A stretch of DNA of 6,050 nucleotides from Chloroflexi bacterium RBG_16_70_13 (GCA_001795245.1 MGOD01000132.1:1-6050), one strand, 5' to 3'; positions 1 to 6,050 are shown, numbered from the stretch's first letter. A program made the numbers and translations. The notes: a model not told the origin generated them from the letters alone.

Positions 1-2238
1 GACCGGCGTGACGACGCTGGGCTTGTAGATCATGCCGACGCGGATCGCGTCCGTGCCGATGACGCCGGTCTCGATGCTCGCGTAGGTCCCGGCACCGAGG
101 GCCGTGTTCAGGCCGGCGACGAGGTCGGCGGCCGGGTCCACGCCGGGAGTGTTCTCGAGCTCGTTGAGACCGACGACGTCGGCGTCCAGCCCGGTGATCG
201 CGGCAAGGATCTTGTCGCGCTGGCGAGTGAACTCCGTGGGCTGGTTCGAGTCTGCGCCACGGCACTCCAGGGTCTGGCTGGCGCCGCATTTGTTGTCGAG
301 CGGGTCTCCGGTCGGGTAGTCGAGCGTCAGGAAGTAGTTCAGCGTGTTCATCGCCGCGACCGTGACGTCGCCCCCGACCTCCTCGGGCTCGTCTGGTCTC
401 GGATTCGTCGCCTCGTAGTCGGCAGGTCCCGTGGGCTGGATCCGGTAGAGGTTGAAGTCGAAGCCGAGGACGCCGATCGTGTTGGTGACTGTGTCGCCGC
501 CGCGGAACCGGTTGGCGAGGCCGAAGGCGGCGCCGTTCGGATGGCGGGTGAAGCTCGGGTTCTCGGAGCCCAGGCCGTCGTCGAGGGTGATCCGGCTGAG
601 GGCGTTGGCCTGCGTCCGGAGGTTGGCGGGCGACGGGCCGACGCCGGGCTCGTCGATCGCCGTGCCGGTGAACGGCCGTGTCTCGTCGTCGAGCGGCAGG
701 GCCAGGACGAGCTCGCCGAAGCGGTCGTAGTTGAAGTACTCGGCGATGACGAGGTCCTGCGGGAAACGAACGAGCATGCCCTCGTAGCGCTCGAGCGAGT
801 TGGCGGCCGAGGTTACGAACGGCAGCAGCACGTCGGTCGGGGTGACCGACGCACCCGTGGCGCAGGTTACGATGTTGTAGCCGGCCACCGGGACGGTATT
901 GCTGTTCGCCCCTGTAATCGCAGTCTGGCTGAAGCGCTCGCGAGCGACGCCCCGGATGCGGACGACGTCGCCGGCGGCCACGCCGTTGTCGGCGTCGCCG
1001 GTGAAGACGAAGATGCCCTCCGAGGTGTCGGAATTCGCATCGGCTCCGGCGTCCGTGCCCTGGATGTAGAAGCCCCGGATGCCGCTCGTGATCGGGCCTT
1101 CGTTGTCGCCGACGACGACGCCCTCCGTCGTCACGGATGTGCCGGCGATCGGGCTGGCCGATCCGCCGCCCTGGATGTCGTGGATGGGCGTGAAGGCGAG
1201 GCCGCACGAATCGTCGTCGACGATCGTGCCCAGGCCCTCGCCGTCGGCGATCTCCGCGCCGACGGCATTGCTCACGTCGACGCTGAACGACTCGTCGGGC
1301 TCGGCAGTGGCGTCACCGCCGACGTCGACGCTGAAGCCGTACGACGAGCTGCCCTCCGGAATCGTCTGGCCCGTGAGCGACTGGCCGGTGTAGTCGCCGT
1401 CGGCGGTGGTCGCCGTGCCGTCCGACGTCTCGATGTCGAACGTCACGCCGCCGGCACCGGCCGGCGCCGAGAGGCTGATGGTGAAGTCGAACGACGTCGT
1501 TCCGCCGGTCCCTTCCCGGGCGATGACGTTGTCGATCGTCAGGCCGATCCCGGTAGGACAGAGGTGAGCGGCCGTCGCCGCATTGCGGGGGGCCGGCGTG
1601 GCCGCGGTGAAGTCCGCGGCGTTGTCATCTGTGTCGTTGCAGCCAGCTTCACCGCGGACCGCAGCCGTCGAGTTACTGAGGATAGGGGTGGCCCCGGCGC
1701 CTTCGAAGAAGTTCGCCCCACCGTAGCCGACGAGATCGATGATCTGGGCCAGCGCCCCGGCACTGCAGGGGGTCGACCCGCCGTTGCACCCGAGGGACGC
1801 TGTCGTGTTGACCAGCGCGACCTTGCCGGCCGTCGCGCTCATGTTGATCGGCGTCGTGTCGGTCACATCGGGCGTCGGCAGCGGCGTCGATGGAGTCGCG
1901 CCGGCGGCTTCCTGGACCAGGAGGTACCGACCCGGAGCGAGCGACACGCTCGGAAGCTCGGTGAGCTGCCCGGAGTTCGCGCCGAAGTTGCCCGTTCCGG
2001 TCGCGCTCGTGTACTGGACCGACCAGCCCGCGAGCGACACAGACGTCGTACCGCGATTGAAGAGCTCGATGAAGTCGTTCGACAGCGGCGCCCCGCTGTT
2101 CCCGCCACCGCCGTAGACCTGGCTGATGACGACGTTCGGGCTGACCGCAAGGACCGGTGCGGGTCGCAGTGACAGGCTGCCGGTGGCGACGATCGCGGTC
2201 ATGACCGCGACGAGGATTCGGGACGCGACGCGCGACAT
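1..2238 (-). CDS. Secreted multi-domain nuclease, ExeM/NucH-like (3' end outside window)
   Basis: Probably an exported extracellular DNase/phosphodiesterase. My translation gives 746 codons with no stop, running off the left edge. Residues 1-32 look like a signal peptide: basic MSRVASR, a hydrophobic core, then APVLA. Residues 34-175 match a lamin-tail domain (VVISQVYGGGGNSG, NDFIELFNRG, GWSVQY). Residues 230-343 look like a Calx-beta repeat (SDGTATTADGDY, EPDESFSVDV, ending TIVDDD). Residues 350-500 resemble the OB-fold region typical of YhcR/ExeM nucleases (SPIAGTSVTTEGVV, GFYIQGTDAG, GDVVRIRGVARE). The endonuclease/exonuclease/phosphatase domain starts near 625 with VAAMNTLNYF, the CRGAD...EFTRQRDK block, VVGLNELEN (E693 the likely metal-binding Glu) and the IGTDAIRVGMIYKP stretch. 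The later catalytic His and Asp lie outside the window. The eight cysteines (151, 158, 200, 227, 345, 459, 651, 659) suit disulfides in an exported protein. The ATG at 2238 is fixed by a strong ribosome site. Family is confident; substrate is inferred. Confidence 0.9.
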   Translation of the reverse strand, partial: MSRVASRILVAVMTAIVATGSLSLRPAPVLAVSPNVVISQVYGGGGNSGAPLSNDFIELFNRGTTSVSLAGWSVQYTSATGTGNFGANSGQLTELPSVSLAPGRYLLVQEAAGATPSTPLPTPDVTDTTPINMSATAGKVALVNTTASLGCNGGSTPCSAGALAQIIDLVGYGGANFFEGAGATPILSNSTAAVRGEAGCNDTDDNAADFTAATPAPRNAATAAHLCPTGIGLTIDNVIAREGTGGTTSFDFTISLSAPAGAGGVTFDIETSDGTATTADGDYTGQSLTGQTIPEGSSSYGFSVDVGGDATAEPDESFSVDVSNAVGAEIADGEGLGTIVDDDSCGLAFTPIHDIQGGGSASPIAGTSVTTEGVVVGDNEGPITSGIRGFYIQGTDAGADANSDTSEGIFVFTGDADNGVAAGDVVRIRGVARERFSQTAITGANSNTVPVAGYNIVTCATGASVTPTDVLLPFVTSAANSLERYEGMLVRFPQDLVIAEYFNYDRFGELVLALPLDDETRPFTGTAIDEPGVGPSPANLRTQANALSRITLDDGLGSENPSFTRHPNGAAFGLANRFRGGDTVTNTIGVLGFDFNLYRIQPTGPADYEATNPRPDEPEEVGGDVTVAAMNTLNYFLTLDYPTGDPLDNKCGASQTLECRGADSNQPTEFTRQRDKILAAITGLDADVVGLNELENTPGVDPAADLVAGLNTALGAGTYASIETGVIGTDAIRVGMIYKPSVVTPV

Positions 2239-2245
2239 GGATCAG

Positions 2246-2253
2246 ACCTCCTC
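2246..2253 (-). promoter_or_regulatory. Strong Shine-Dalgarno site of the nuclease gene
   Basis: Read on the minus strand this is GAGGAGGT, almost a full anti-16S match. Seven bases separate it from the ATG at 2238, which is optimal spacing. It decides the start codon and places a plausible signal peptide at the N-terminus. Confidence 0.85.
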
Positions 2254-2399
2254 GAGGATTGGTGAGGACCCTCAGTGCCCAAGGACGGTGGCTGCTCGGA
2301 TGGCGCGGGCCCAGGCACAAGGATCGGGCCGGCGCGGTGGCGCGAGTGCCGTCTACTCTACCCAACCCCACCGCACCGGACCATTGACGGGGCGTTACT

Positions 2400-2419
2400 C
2401 CGGTGCGCGGGTGCACCGG
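2400..2419. repeat. Short hairpin CCGGTGC-GCGGGT-GCACCGG
   Basis: A perfect 7-bp inverted repeat (CCGGTGC and GCACCGG) around a 6-base loop. A third copy of GCACCGG lies at 2373-2379 and could pair with the same left arm. No T-run follows on either strand, so it does not look like an intrinsic terminator. It lies 160-180 bases upstream of the nuclease start and could be a leader hairpin or protein-binding site for that gene. In DNA this GC-rich it could also be chance. Confidence 0.4.
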
Positions 2420-2511
2420 CGACGACATCAACCGGCCAGTCGGTCAGCGTCCTGCGCGGGGGGAGTGAGCGCAACCGGGGCCGGACTCGGGCGTGGCTCG
2501 ACCTCCGACCT

Positions 2512-2744
2512 CGTTCGTGGCGCGTATGAGCTTCGACGTTCGATACAGGGGGCGTATGAATTTGACGGCCCGGTCGGCGGGTGAAGCCACGCCGTCGTCG
2601 TTCATACGGGTGGCGTAATGACGCAGCACTACAGCCCCGCGTCGTGGCGAGGTCCGGGGCGCCGCCATACCTGGGGCGTATGAAGCCGACAGGATCCTCG
2701 AATGGGCGATCGTCGAACGGTCGGCTTCATACGTGGGGCGTATG
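2512..2744. repeat. Array of five 17-bp CATACG-TGGGG-CGTATG motifs
   Basis: Five copies of a palindromic-ended motif with a G-rich 5-base centre. 2512-2528 is CGTTCG/TGGCG/CGTATG. 2542-2558 is GATACA/GGGGG/CGTATG. 2603-2619 is CATACG/GGTGG/CGTAAT, with one extra A in the right arm. 2666-2682 is CATACC/TGGGG/CGTATG. 2728-2744 is CATACG/TGGGG/CGTATG and is perfect. Copies 3 and 5 are preceded by TT, and copies 2 and 4 are followed by AA, suggesting a full half-site of TTCATACG / CGTATGAA. All five have the G-rich centre on the plus strand, so the motif has a direction. Centres lie near 2520, 2550, 2611, 2674 and 2736, giving steps of 30, 61, 63 and 62. The DNA between copies is unrelated. I saw no copy elsewhere in the window. 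The pattern resembles a multi-site operator for an unknown regulator; the copies degrade toward the nuclease side. Confidence 0.7.
2677..2733. repeat. 14-bp perfect inverted repeat joining two array motifs
   Basis: CGTATGAAGCCGAC at 2677-2690 is the exact reverse complement of GTCGGCTTCATACG at 2720-2733, with 29 bases between. The outer part of each arm is a half-site of the 17-bp array motif (copies 4 and 5); the inner part (AGCCGAC / GTCGGCT) goes beyond the motif. In RNA it could form a stable stem with a large loop. No T-run follows, so a terminator is unlikely. It may reflect paired protein sites or a small palindromic element. Confidence 0.65.
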
Positions 2745-2818
2745 CCCGGCTTGAGGATTCCTTGAGGGCCGGCGGCGGCCGACTCGTCGATCCACGATCC
2801 CAGCGCGTTGACCCCGGG

Positions 2819-2827
2819 TGCTATTAT
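2819..2827 (+). promoter_or_regulatory. Extended -10 promoter of the tetR-ABC operon
   Basis: TG-C-TATTAT is an extended -10 element: TG one base before TATTAT at 2822-2827. It is a rare AT-rich island in this sequence. No good -35 is seen 16-18 bases upstream, which an extended -10 can compensate for. TTGACC at 2808-2813 is too close to act as its -35. Transcription should start near 2833-2835, inside the adjoining palindrome. Confidence 0.6.
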
Positions 2828-2828
2828 C

Positions 2829-2845
2829 AGACCGACAGTCGGTCT
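2829..2845. promoter_or_regulatory. Probable TetR operator palindrome
   Basis: AGACCGAC-A-GTCGGTCT is a perfect 8+8 bp inverted repeat with one central base. It starts two bases after the -10 box, spans the expected transcription start and lies 15 bases before the GTG start of the TetR-family gene. TetR-family repressors commonly bind such palindromes at their own promoters, and GACCG/CGGTC half-sites are common among them. The repressor would therefore block transcription of itself and the exporter genes. Binding is inferred from position and symmetry. Confidence 0.8.
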
Positions 2846-2851
2846 AAGAAT

Positions 2852-2856
2852 AGGAG
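2852..2856 (+). promoter_or_regulatory. Ribosome binding site setting the GTG start of tetR
   Basis: AGGAG lies four bases before GTG at 2861. It favours this GTG over the in-frame ATG at 2702. Starting at 2702 would put the promoter and operator inside the gene and add about 53 residues unlike any TetR N-terminus. Confidence 0.7.
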
Positions 2857-2860
2857 ACCC

Positions 2861-3544
2861 GTGGCCCGGACCCTCGACCCGGCCGCTCACGCCGTCCGGC
2901 GGGACGTCTTCATCGATGCCGCCCAGAGCCTCATCCAGACCCGCGGCTACGAACGTTTCAGCCTCCAGGACGTCCTGGACGCGACCGGAGCCTCGAGGGG
3001 CGCCTTCTACCACTACTTCGAATCCAAGGACGCGCTCGCCAACGCGGTCGTCGAGCGCATGGCCGACCAGGCGATGGCGAGGGTCGAGCCGCTCCTCGAC
3101 GATCCCGGACTCCCTGCGCCCCGGAAGCTCGAAGCCGTGTTCGGCGGGATCGCCCAGTACAAGGCCGAACGCAAGGACCTCGTCCTCGGGGTCATGCGCG
3201 TCTGGCTCTCGGACGACAACGCGATCGTCCGGGAGAAGCTGAGACGCCTGGCGGCGAGCCGACAGCGGCCGCTGCTCGAGCGGATCGTCCGCCAGGGTAT
3301 CGCCGAGGGCACCTTCACGTCCCGCGAGCCCGGGTTTCTCCCGAGCGTCCTCGTCGGCCTCCTCCAGGCCATGGGCGAGCTGGCGATGGAGCTGTGGATC
3401 GGCCGGCAGGACGGCAGCGTCACGTTCGAGGAGGTCAAGCGGACATTCGACGCCTACCTGGAGGCGTTCGAGCGAATCGTCGGCGTGCGTCCCGGATCGC
3501 TGCAGTTCCTCGACGAGCAAGCCCTCGAGTTCTGGTTCGGCTGA
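2861..3544 (+). CDS. TetR/AcrR-family transcriptional repressor
   Basis: A 227-residue DNA-binding regulator, normal length for the family. The N-terminal helix-turn-helix is clear: RDVFIDAAQSLIQTRGYERFS (helix 1 and turn) leads to LQDVLDATGASRGAFYHYF at about residues 35-53, then ESKDALANAVVERM. GAFYHYFESK is the classic TetR recognition-helix signature. Residues from about 75 onward are helical and variable, as expected for the ligand-binding and dimerisation half; the ligand cannot be predicted. The start is the GTG at 2861, supported by AGGAG. A promoter and perfect palindrome sit immediately upstream, so autorepression is likely. The stop is 26 bases before the ABC ATPase, so the gene is probably the first in a tetR-ATPase-permease operon, and its ligand may be the exporter's substrate. 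The C-terminus ends in an aromatic stretch (LEFWFG). Confidence 0.92.
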   Translation: MARTLDPAAHAVRRDVFIDAAQSLIQTRGYERFSLQDVLDATGASRGAFYHYFESKDALANAVVERMADQAMARVEPLLDDPGLPAPRKLEAVFGGIAQYKAERKDLVLGVMRVWLSDDNAIVREKLRRLAASRQRPLLERIVRQGIAEGTFTSREPGFLPSVLVGLLQAMGELAMELWIGRQDGSVTFEEVKRTFDAYLEAFERIVGVRPGSLQFLDEQALEFWFG

Positions 3545-3560
3545 CATCGCCGACCGCCCA

Positions 3561-3566
3561 AAGGAG
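3561..3566 (+). promoter_or_regulatory. Ribosome binding site of the ABC ATPase
   Basis: AAGGAG lies four bases before the ATG at 3571, in the 26-base gap after tetR. It fixes the ATPase start. The gap has no terminator-like hairpin, which supports co-transcription with tetR. Confidence 0.75.
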
Positions 3567-3570
3567 CACC

Positions 3571-4485
3571 ATGACCGCCATCATCAGGACCGAAGCCCTC
3601 ACCAAGTCGTACGGCACCCACCGAGGGATCGTCGAGGTCGATCTCGAGGTCAACGAGGGCGAGGTCTTCGGTTTCCTCGGGCCCAACGGGGCCGGCAAGA
3701 CAACGACGATCCGGACGATCCTCGACCTCATCCGGCCGACGAGCGGCAAGGCCTTCGTCTTCGGCATCGAGTCGAGCGTCGACCCGATCGCCATCCATAA
3801 GCGGATCGGCTACGTCCCCGGCGAGTTCGCCCTCTACGACCGCCTGACGGGTGGCCAGCACATCGCCTACTTCGCGAACCTCCGGGGCGGCGTCGACCCG
3901 GCCTACCAGGCCTCGCTTATCGAGCGCTTCGATGTCGACCCGAGCCGGAAGTTCAAGGAGTACTCGAAGGGCAACAAGCAGAAGATCGGCCTCGTCATCG
4001 CCCTTCAGCACCGGCCGGAGCTGCTCGTCCTCGACGAGCCGACCTCGGGCCTGGATCCTCTCGTCCAGCAGTCCTTCTACGCCCTCGTCCGCGAGGCCAA
4101 GGAGGAGGGCCGGACGGTTTTCGTCTCGAGTCACATCCTGAGCGAGGTCGAACGGACCTGCGATCGCGTCGCGATCATCCGCGACGGCCGGCTCGTGAAG
4201 GTCGACCGGACCGAGGCCCTCCGCGACCTCGCCCACCACCAGGTCGAGCTGCGCTTCGCCGGCCCGGTGCCGCGCGCCGAGTTCGAGATGCTGCCCGGCG
4301 TCAGCGACGTGGCGGCCGACGACCACGTCCTGCGGATGCGCGTCTCGGGTCCGATCACGCCGGTCGTCCGGGCGGCCGCCCGCTTCGAGCTGCTCGACTT
4401 CGTCAGCCGCGAGCCGAGCCTCGAGGAGACCTTCCTCGCCCAGTACGGCCAGGAGGCCGTGGAGTCCACGGAGGCGCGCGCATGA
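3571..4485 (+). CDS. ABC-2 type exporter ATP-binding protein, DrrA-like
   Basis: A 304-residue cytoplasmic ATPase that should power the permease encoded next to it. Motifs in order: Walker A GPNGAGKT at 37-44; Q-loop region IGYVPGEFALYDRLTG from 79, with Gly84 where most ABC proteins have Gln; signature region EYSKGNKQKIGL at 130-141 instead of LSGGQ; Walker B LLVLDEP at 151-157; D-loop SGLDP at 159-163; H-switch SSH at 186-188. The SKGN(K/R)QK signature and the PGE variant are, as I recall, usual in drug- and antibiotic-export ATPases of the DrrA/CcmA group, so this looks like a functional subfamily form and not a decayed gene. Residues 225-290 form the usual C-terminal extension ending LEETFLAQYG. 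Substrate unknown; probably a hydrophobic compound. Confidence 0.93.
   Translation: MTAIIRTEALTKSYGTHRGIVEVDLEVNEGEVFGFLGPNGAGKTTTIRTILDLIRPTSGKAFVFGIESSVDPIAIHKRIGYVPGEFALYDRLTGGQHIAYFANLRGGVDPAYQASLIERFDVDPSRKFKEYSKGNKQKIGLVIALQHRPELLVLDEPTSGLDPLVQQSFYALVREAKEEGRTVFVSSHILSEVERTCDRVAIIRDGRLVKVDRTEALRDLAHHQVELRFAGPVPRAEFEMLPGVSDVAADDHVLRMRVSGPITPVVRAAARFELLDFVSREPSLEETFLAQYGQEAVESTEARA
4470..4474 (+). promoter_or_regulatory. Ribosome binding site of the permease, inside the ATPase gene
   Basis: GGAGG lies seven bases before the ATG at 4482, within the last codons of the ATPase gene. Together with the ATGA overlap it supports coupled translation of the two exporter subunits. Confidence 0.65.
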
Positions 4486-6050
4486 CCGCCCACGCCGCAC
4501 CGGCGCCGTCGGGCACCCGGACCTCTACCTCGACCTTCAGCCGCATCTACGGCCTGGGCACCGTCTATGCCAAGACCCTCCGCGATTCGCGGCTGGCCGT
4601 GATCATCGTCGGCGGCATCGCGGCGGCCATCGTCCTCTCGGGGGCCGCCGCCTTCGGCGAGGCCTACAACACGGCCCAGTCCCGGATCGAGCTCGCCAAC
4701 CTCGTCAAGAGCCTGCCCCCGGCCCTGTCGGGGGTCTACGGCAACCCCTTCCCGGCCAATATCGAGACCCTCGGCGGCTCGATCGGCTGGAAGAGCGGCG
4801 CGTCGCTCGGACTGGTCGCCGCGCTGTGGTCGGTCCTGGCCCTGTCCGGCACGCTCGCCGGCGAGGCACGCCGGGGCAGCCTCGAGTTCGTCGCCACGAC
4901 CCGGCTCGGGATGCGCCGGATCGCCGTCGAGAAGCTGACCGCCCACCTGACCGGGATGGCCATCGTCGTCATCGCTGTGGGCCTCTCGGCCTGGATCGGC
5001 GGGGCCGCGTTCGCGACCCTGCCCGGCGACGAGATCTCACCGGCCTCGGCCATCGGGTTCGCCCTCTGGGTGGGCGTCGTGGCCCTCGCCTCCGGGGCCG
5101 TGGCCTTCGCCCTGGCCCCTGTCTTCGGACGGGGCGGCTCCGCGGCGATCGCCGGCGCGGTCCTCCTCGTCGGCTACTTCGTCAACGGCTACCAGGCAGC
5201 GGTCCCGGCATTCGCCGGGCCGGCGAACCTGACCTGGTTCGGCTGGACCGCCCGCCACCAGCCGCTCGCCGGCCAGTTCGACTGGGTCTCGCTCCTGCCG
5301 GGGGCCGTCGTCGCAGTCGTGCTGCTCGTCATCGGCGTTGAGCTCTTCGCCCGACGCGACCTGGGGGTCACGACCCGGATCCCGTGGCCGCACGTCCCCG
5401 AGATCGCCCTTGGTCTCAGCGGCCCGGCCAGCCGGTCCTTCGGCGATCGGCTCCCGCTTGCCGTGTGGTGGGGGCTGGGGATTGGCTTGATGGGTTTCAT
5501 CTTCGGGGCGGCGTCCCTCTCGCTGGCGGGGGCCCTCGACCAGCTGTCGCCGGAAACGCGCCAGATCTGGGCGTCGATCTTCCCGAACATCGAGCTCACC
5601 GGAGCGGGCGCGTTCCTGCAGCTCGCGTTCGTCACCTTCGGGTTGATCCTGGCCGGGTTTGCGGCGTCGACGCTCGTCAGCGGCTGGGCTGCGGATGAGA
5701 CCGGTGGCCGGCTCGAGATGCTCCTCACCTCCTCGATGTCGCGCGCCCGCTGGGCGGTGGCCGGCGGGCTCGGCCTCATGGCGGCGATCGCTGTCATGAC
5801 CGGGGTCATCGCCCTTGGAATCGGGATCGGTTCCGCCATCGCCGGTGGCGACGTCCTGACCCCGATCCTCGGCAGCCTCGTGCTCGGGCTGTACGCGGCC
5901 GCCCTGGCCGGGATCGGCCTCGCCGTCGGCGGGCTCATCCGAACCTCGATCGCGGGCGAGGTCGTGGCCGGGATCGTGATCGCCACGTTCATGCTCGACA
6001 TCCTCGCCCCGGCGCTGAAGTGGCCGGACTGGGTCCACGACCTGGCCTTG
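4482..6050 (+). CDS. Double-length ABC-2 exporter permease (3' end outside window)
   Basis: An integral membrane protein, probably the channel partner of the ATPase, open at the right edge after 523 codons. It starts at the ATG that overlaps the ATPase stop (ATGA, 4482-4485). After a Thr/Ser/Ala-rich N-terminus, hydrophobic segments lie near residues 38-58, 108-126, 157-178, 190-213, 219-236 and 270-290. A second set lies near 327-350, 378-402, 428-455, 461-485 and 491-511. The two halves share a cytoplasmic-loop motif: GEARRGSLEFVATTR from 127 and DETGGRLEMLLTSS from 405, each after a hydrophobic segment. This fits a fusion of two ABC-2 permease modules, as in the family annotated as exporters of polyketide antibiotics (TnrB3-like). 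One such chain could replace the usual homodimer. The real substrate is unknown. I expect the stop soon after the window, by comparison with family length from memory. Confidence 0.88.
   Translation, partial: MTAHAAPAPSGTRTSTSTFSRIYGLGTVYAKTLRDSRLAVIIVGGIAAAIVLSGAAAFGEAYNTAQSRIELANLVKSLPPALSGVYGNPFPANIETLGGSIGWKSGASLGLVAALWSVLALSGTLAGEARRGSLEFVATTRLGMRRIAVEKLTAHLTGMAIVVIAVGLSAWIGGAAFATLPGDEISPASAIGFALWVGVVALASGAVAFALAPVFGRGGSAAIAGAVLLVGYFVNGYQAAVPAFAGPANLTWFGWTARHQPLAGQFDWVSLLPGAVVAVVLLVIGVELFARRDLGVTTRIPWPHVPEIALGLSGPASRSFGDRLPLAVWWGLGIGLMGFIFGAASLSLAGALDQLSPETRQIWASIFPNIELTGAGAFLQLAFVTFGLILAGFAASTLVSGWAADETGGRLEMLLTSSMSRARWAVAGGLGLMAAIAVMTGVIALGIGIGSAIAGGDVLTPILGSLVLGLYAAALAGIGLAVGGLIRTSIAGEVVAGIVIATFMLDILAPALKWPDWVHDLAL

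Larger units (their letters stand above)
2254..2818. other. Long non-coding intergenic region between divergent genes
   Basis: About 565 bases separate the nuclease ribosome site from the tetR promoter. I find no convincing protein here: the open frames lack ribosome sites, show no recognisable domains and are shadows of GC-rich sequence. The region must hold the nuclease promoter, read leftward. The best -10 candidate I see is TAGAGT on the minus strand at 2355-2360, but no good -35 accompanies it, so this is weak. It also contains a GCACCGG hairpin (2400-2419), the CATACG/CGTATG motif array (2512-2744) and a 14-bp inverted repeat (2677-2733). No tRNA, rRNA or insertion-sequence signature was recognised. 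Confidence 0.6.

Noticed and set aside
541..2172. Long open frame on the plus strand, antisense to the nuclease
   Set aside because: Composition is Arg/Ala/Gly/Asp-rich with no domain, and it mirrors the real minus-strand gene, which has signal peptide and family motifs. Stop-free antisense frames are expected at this GC.
2512..2744. Possible CRISPR array
   Set aside because: Repeats are only about 17-21 bases, imperfect and unevenly spaced (30 versus about 62), and no cas gene is visible.
2512..2744. Possible short repeat protein, because several motif copies would encode GAYE or GAYA
   Set aside because: Copies 3 and 4 fall out of frame with the others and stops interrupt the frame; conservation is at the DNA palindrome, not the peptide.
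2680..2754. Small open frame of 24 codons starting at an ATG within motif copy 4
   Set aside because: No proper ribosome site beyond the G-rich motif centre, and the ATG is explained by the palindrome.
2808..2813. TTGACC as the -35 of the tetR promoter
   Set aside because: Only eight bases separate it from TATTAT, and no -10 lies 16-18 bases downstream of it.
2702..2860. N-terminal extension of TetR from the upstream ATG
   Set aside because: It would include the promoter, operator and ribosome site in the coding sequence and does not resemble a TetR N-terminus.
2444..3547. Long minus-strand open frame over the array and tetR gene
   Set aside because: It is the shadow of the TetR coding sequence, extended into non-coding DNA; no ribosome site and no recognisable domain.
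3454..4500. Long minus-strand open frame opposite the ATPase
   Set aside because: Low-complexity Asp/Glu/Arg-rich translation opposite a gene with complete ABC motifs.
5037..6038. Long minus-strand open frame opposite the permease
   Set aside because: Highly charged Gly/Arg/Asp/Glu translation typical of the antisense of a GC-rich membrane protein gene.

Overview
The window is uniformly GC-rich, with strong G/C bias at third codon positions. It carries clear AGGAGG-type ribosome binding sites, a GTG start, and an exporter operon layout common in high-GC Gram-positive-like bacteria. It fits an actinomycete or a high-GC member of the Chloroflexota. I cannot choose between them from sequence alone, and nothing here gives a species.

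Layout. Positions 1-2238 (minus strand) hold most of a large secreted, multi-domain nuclease of the ExeM/NucH type: signal peptide, lamin-tail domain, Calx-beta domain, OB-fold-like region, then the start of an endonuclease/exonuclease/phosphatase domain. It is open at the left edge of the window. Positions 2254-2818 are a long non-coding stretch between divergent genes. It holds a short GCACCGG hairpin and, more strikingly, five copies of a 17-bp motif (consensus CATACG-TGGGG-CGTATG) spaced at about 30 or 62 bp. Two of these copies help build a 14-bp perfect inverted repeat.

Positions 2819-6050 (plus strand) are a compact operon: a TetR-family repressor (GTG start at 2861), a DrrA-like ABC-2 ATPase (3571-4485) and a double-length ABC-2 permease (4482 to beyond the right edge). 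An extended -10 promoter (TGC-TATTAT) followed at once by a perfect 17-bp palindrome (AGACCGAC-A-GTCGGTCT) lies just before the tetR gene. The ATPase and permease overlap by ATGA.

How it works together (inference): the TetR protein probably binds the palindrome over its own transcription start and represses the whole operon until a ligand releases it. The ATPase and the fused permease would then form an exporter for a hydrophobic compound, antibiotic or lipid. The nuclease is divergently transcribed and has its own very strong ribosome binding site, and nothing links it functionally to the exporter. The repeat array sits between the two transcription units, could serve either, and is the least explained element of the window. 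Both the nuclease and the permease are truncated by the window edges, not by mutation.
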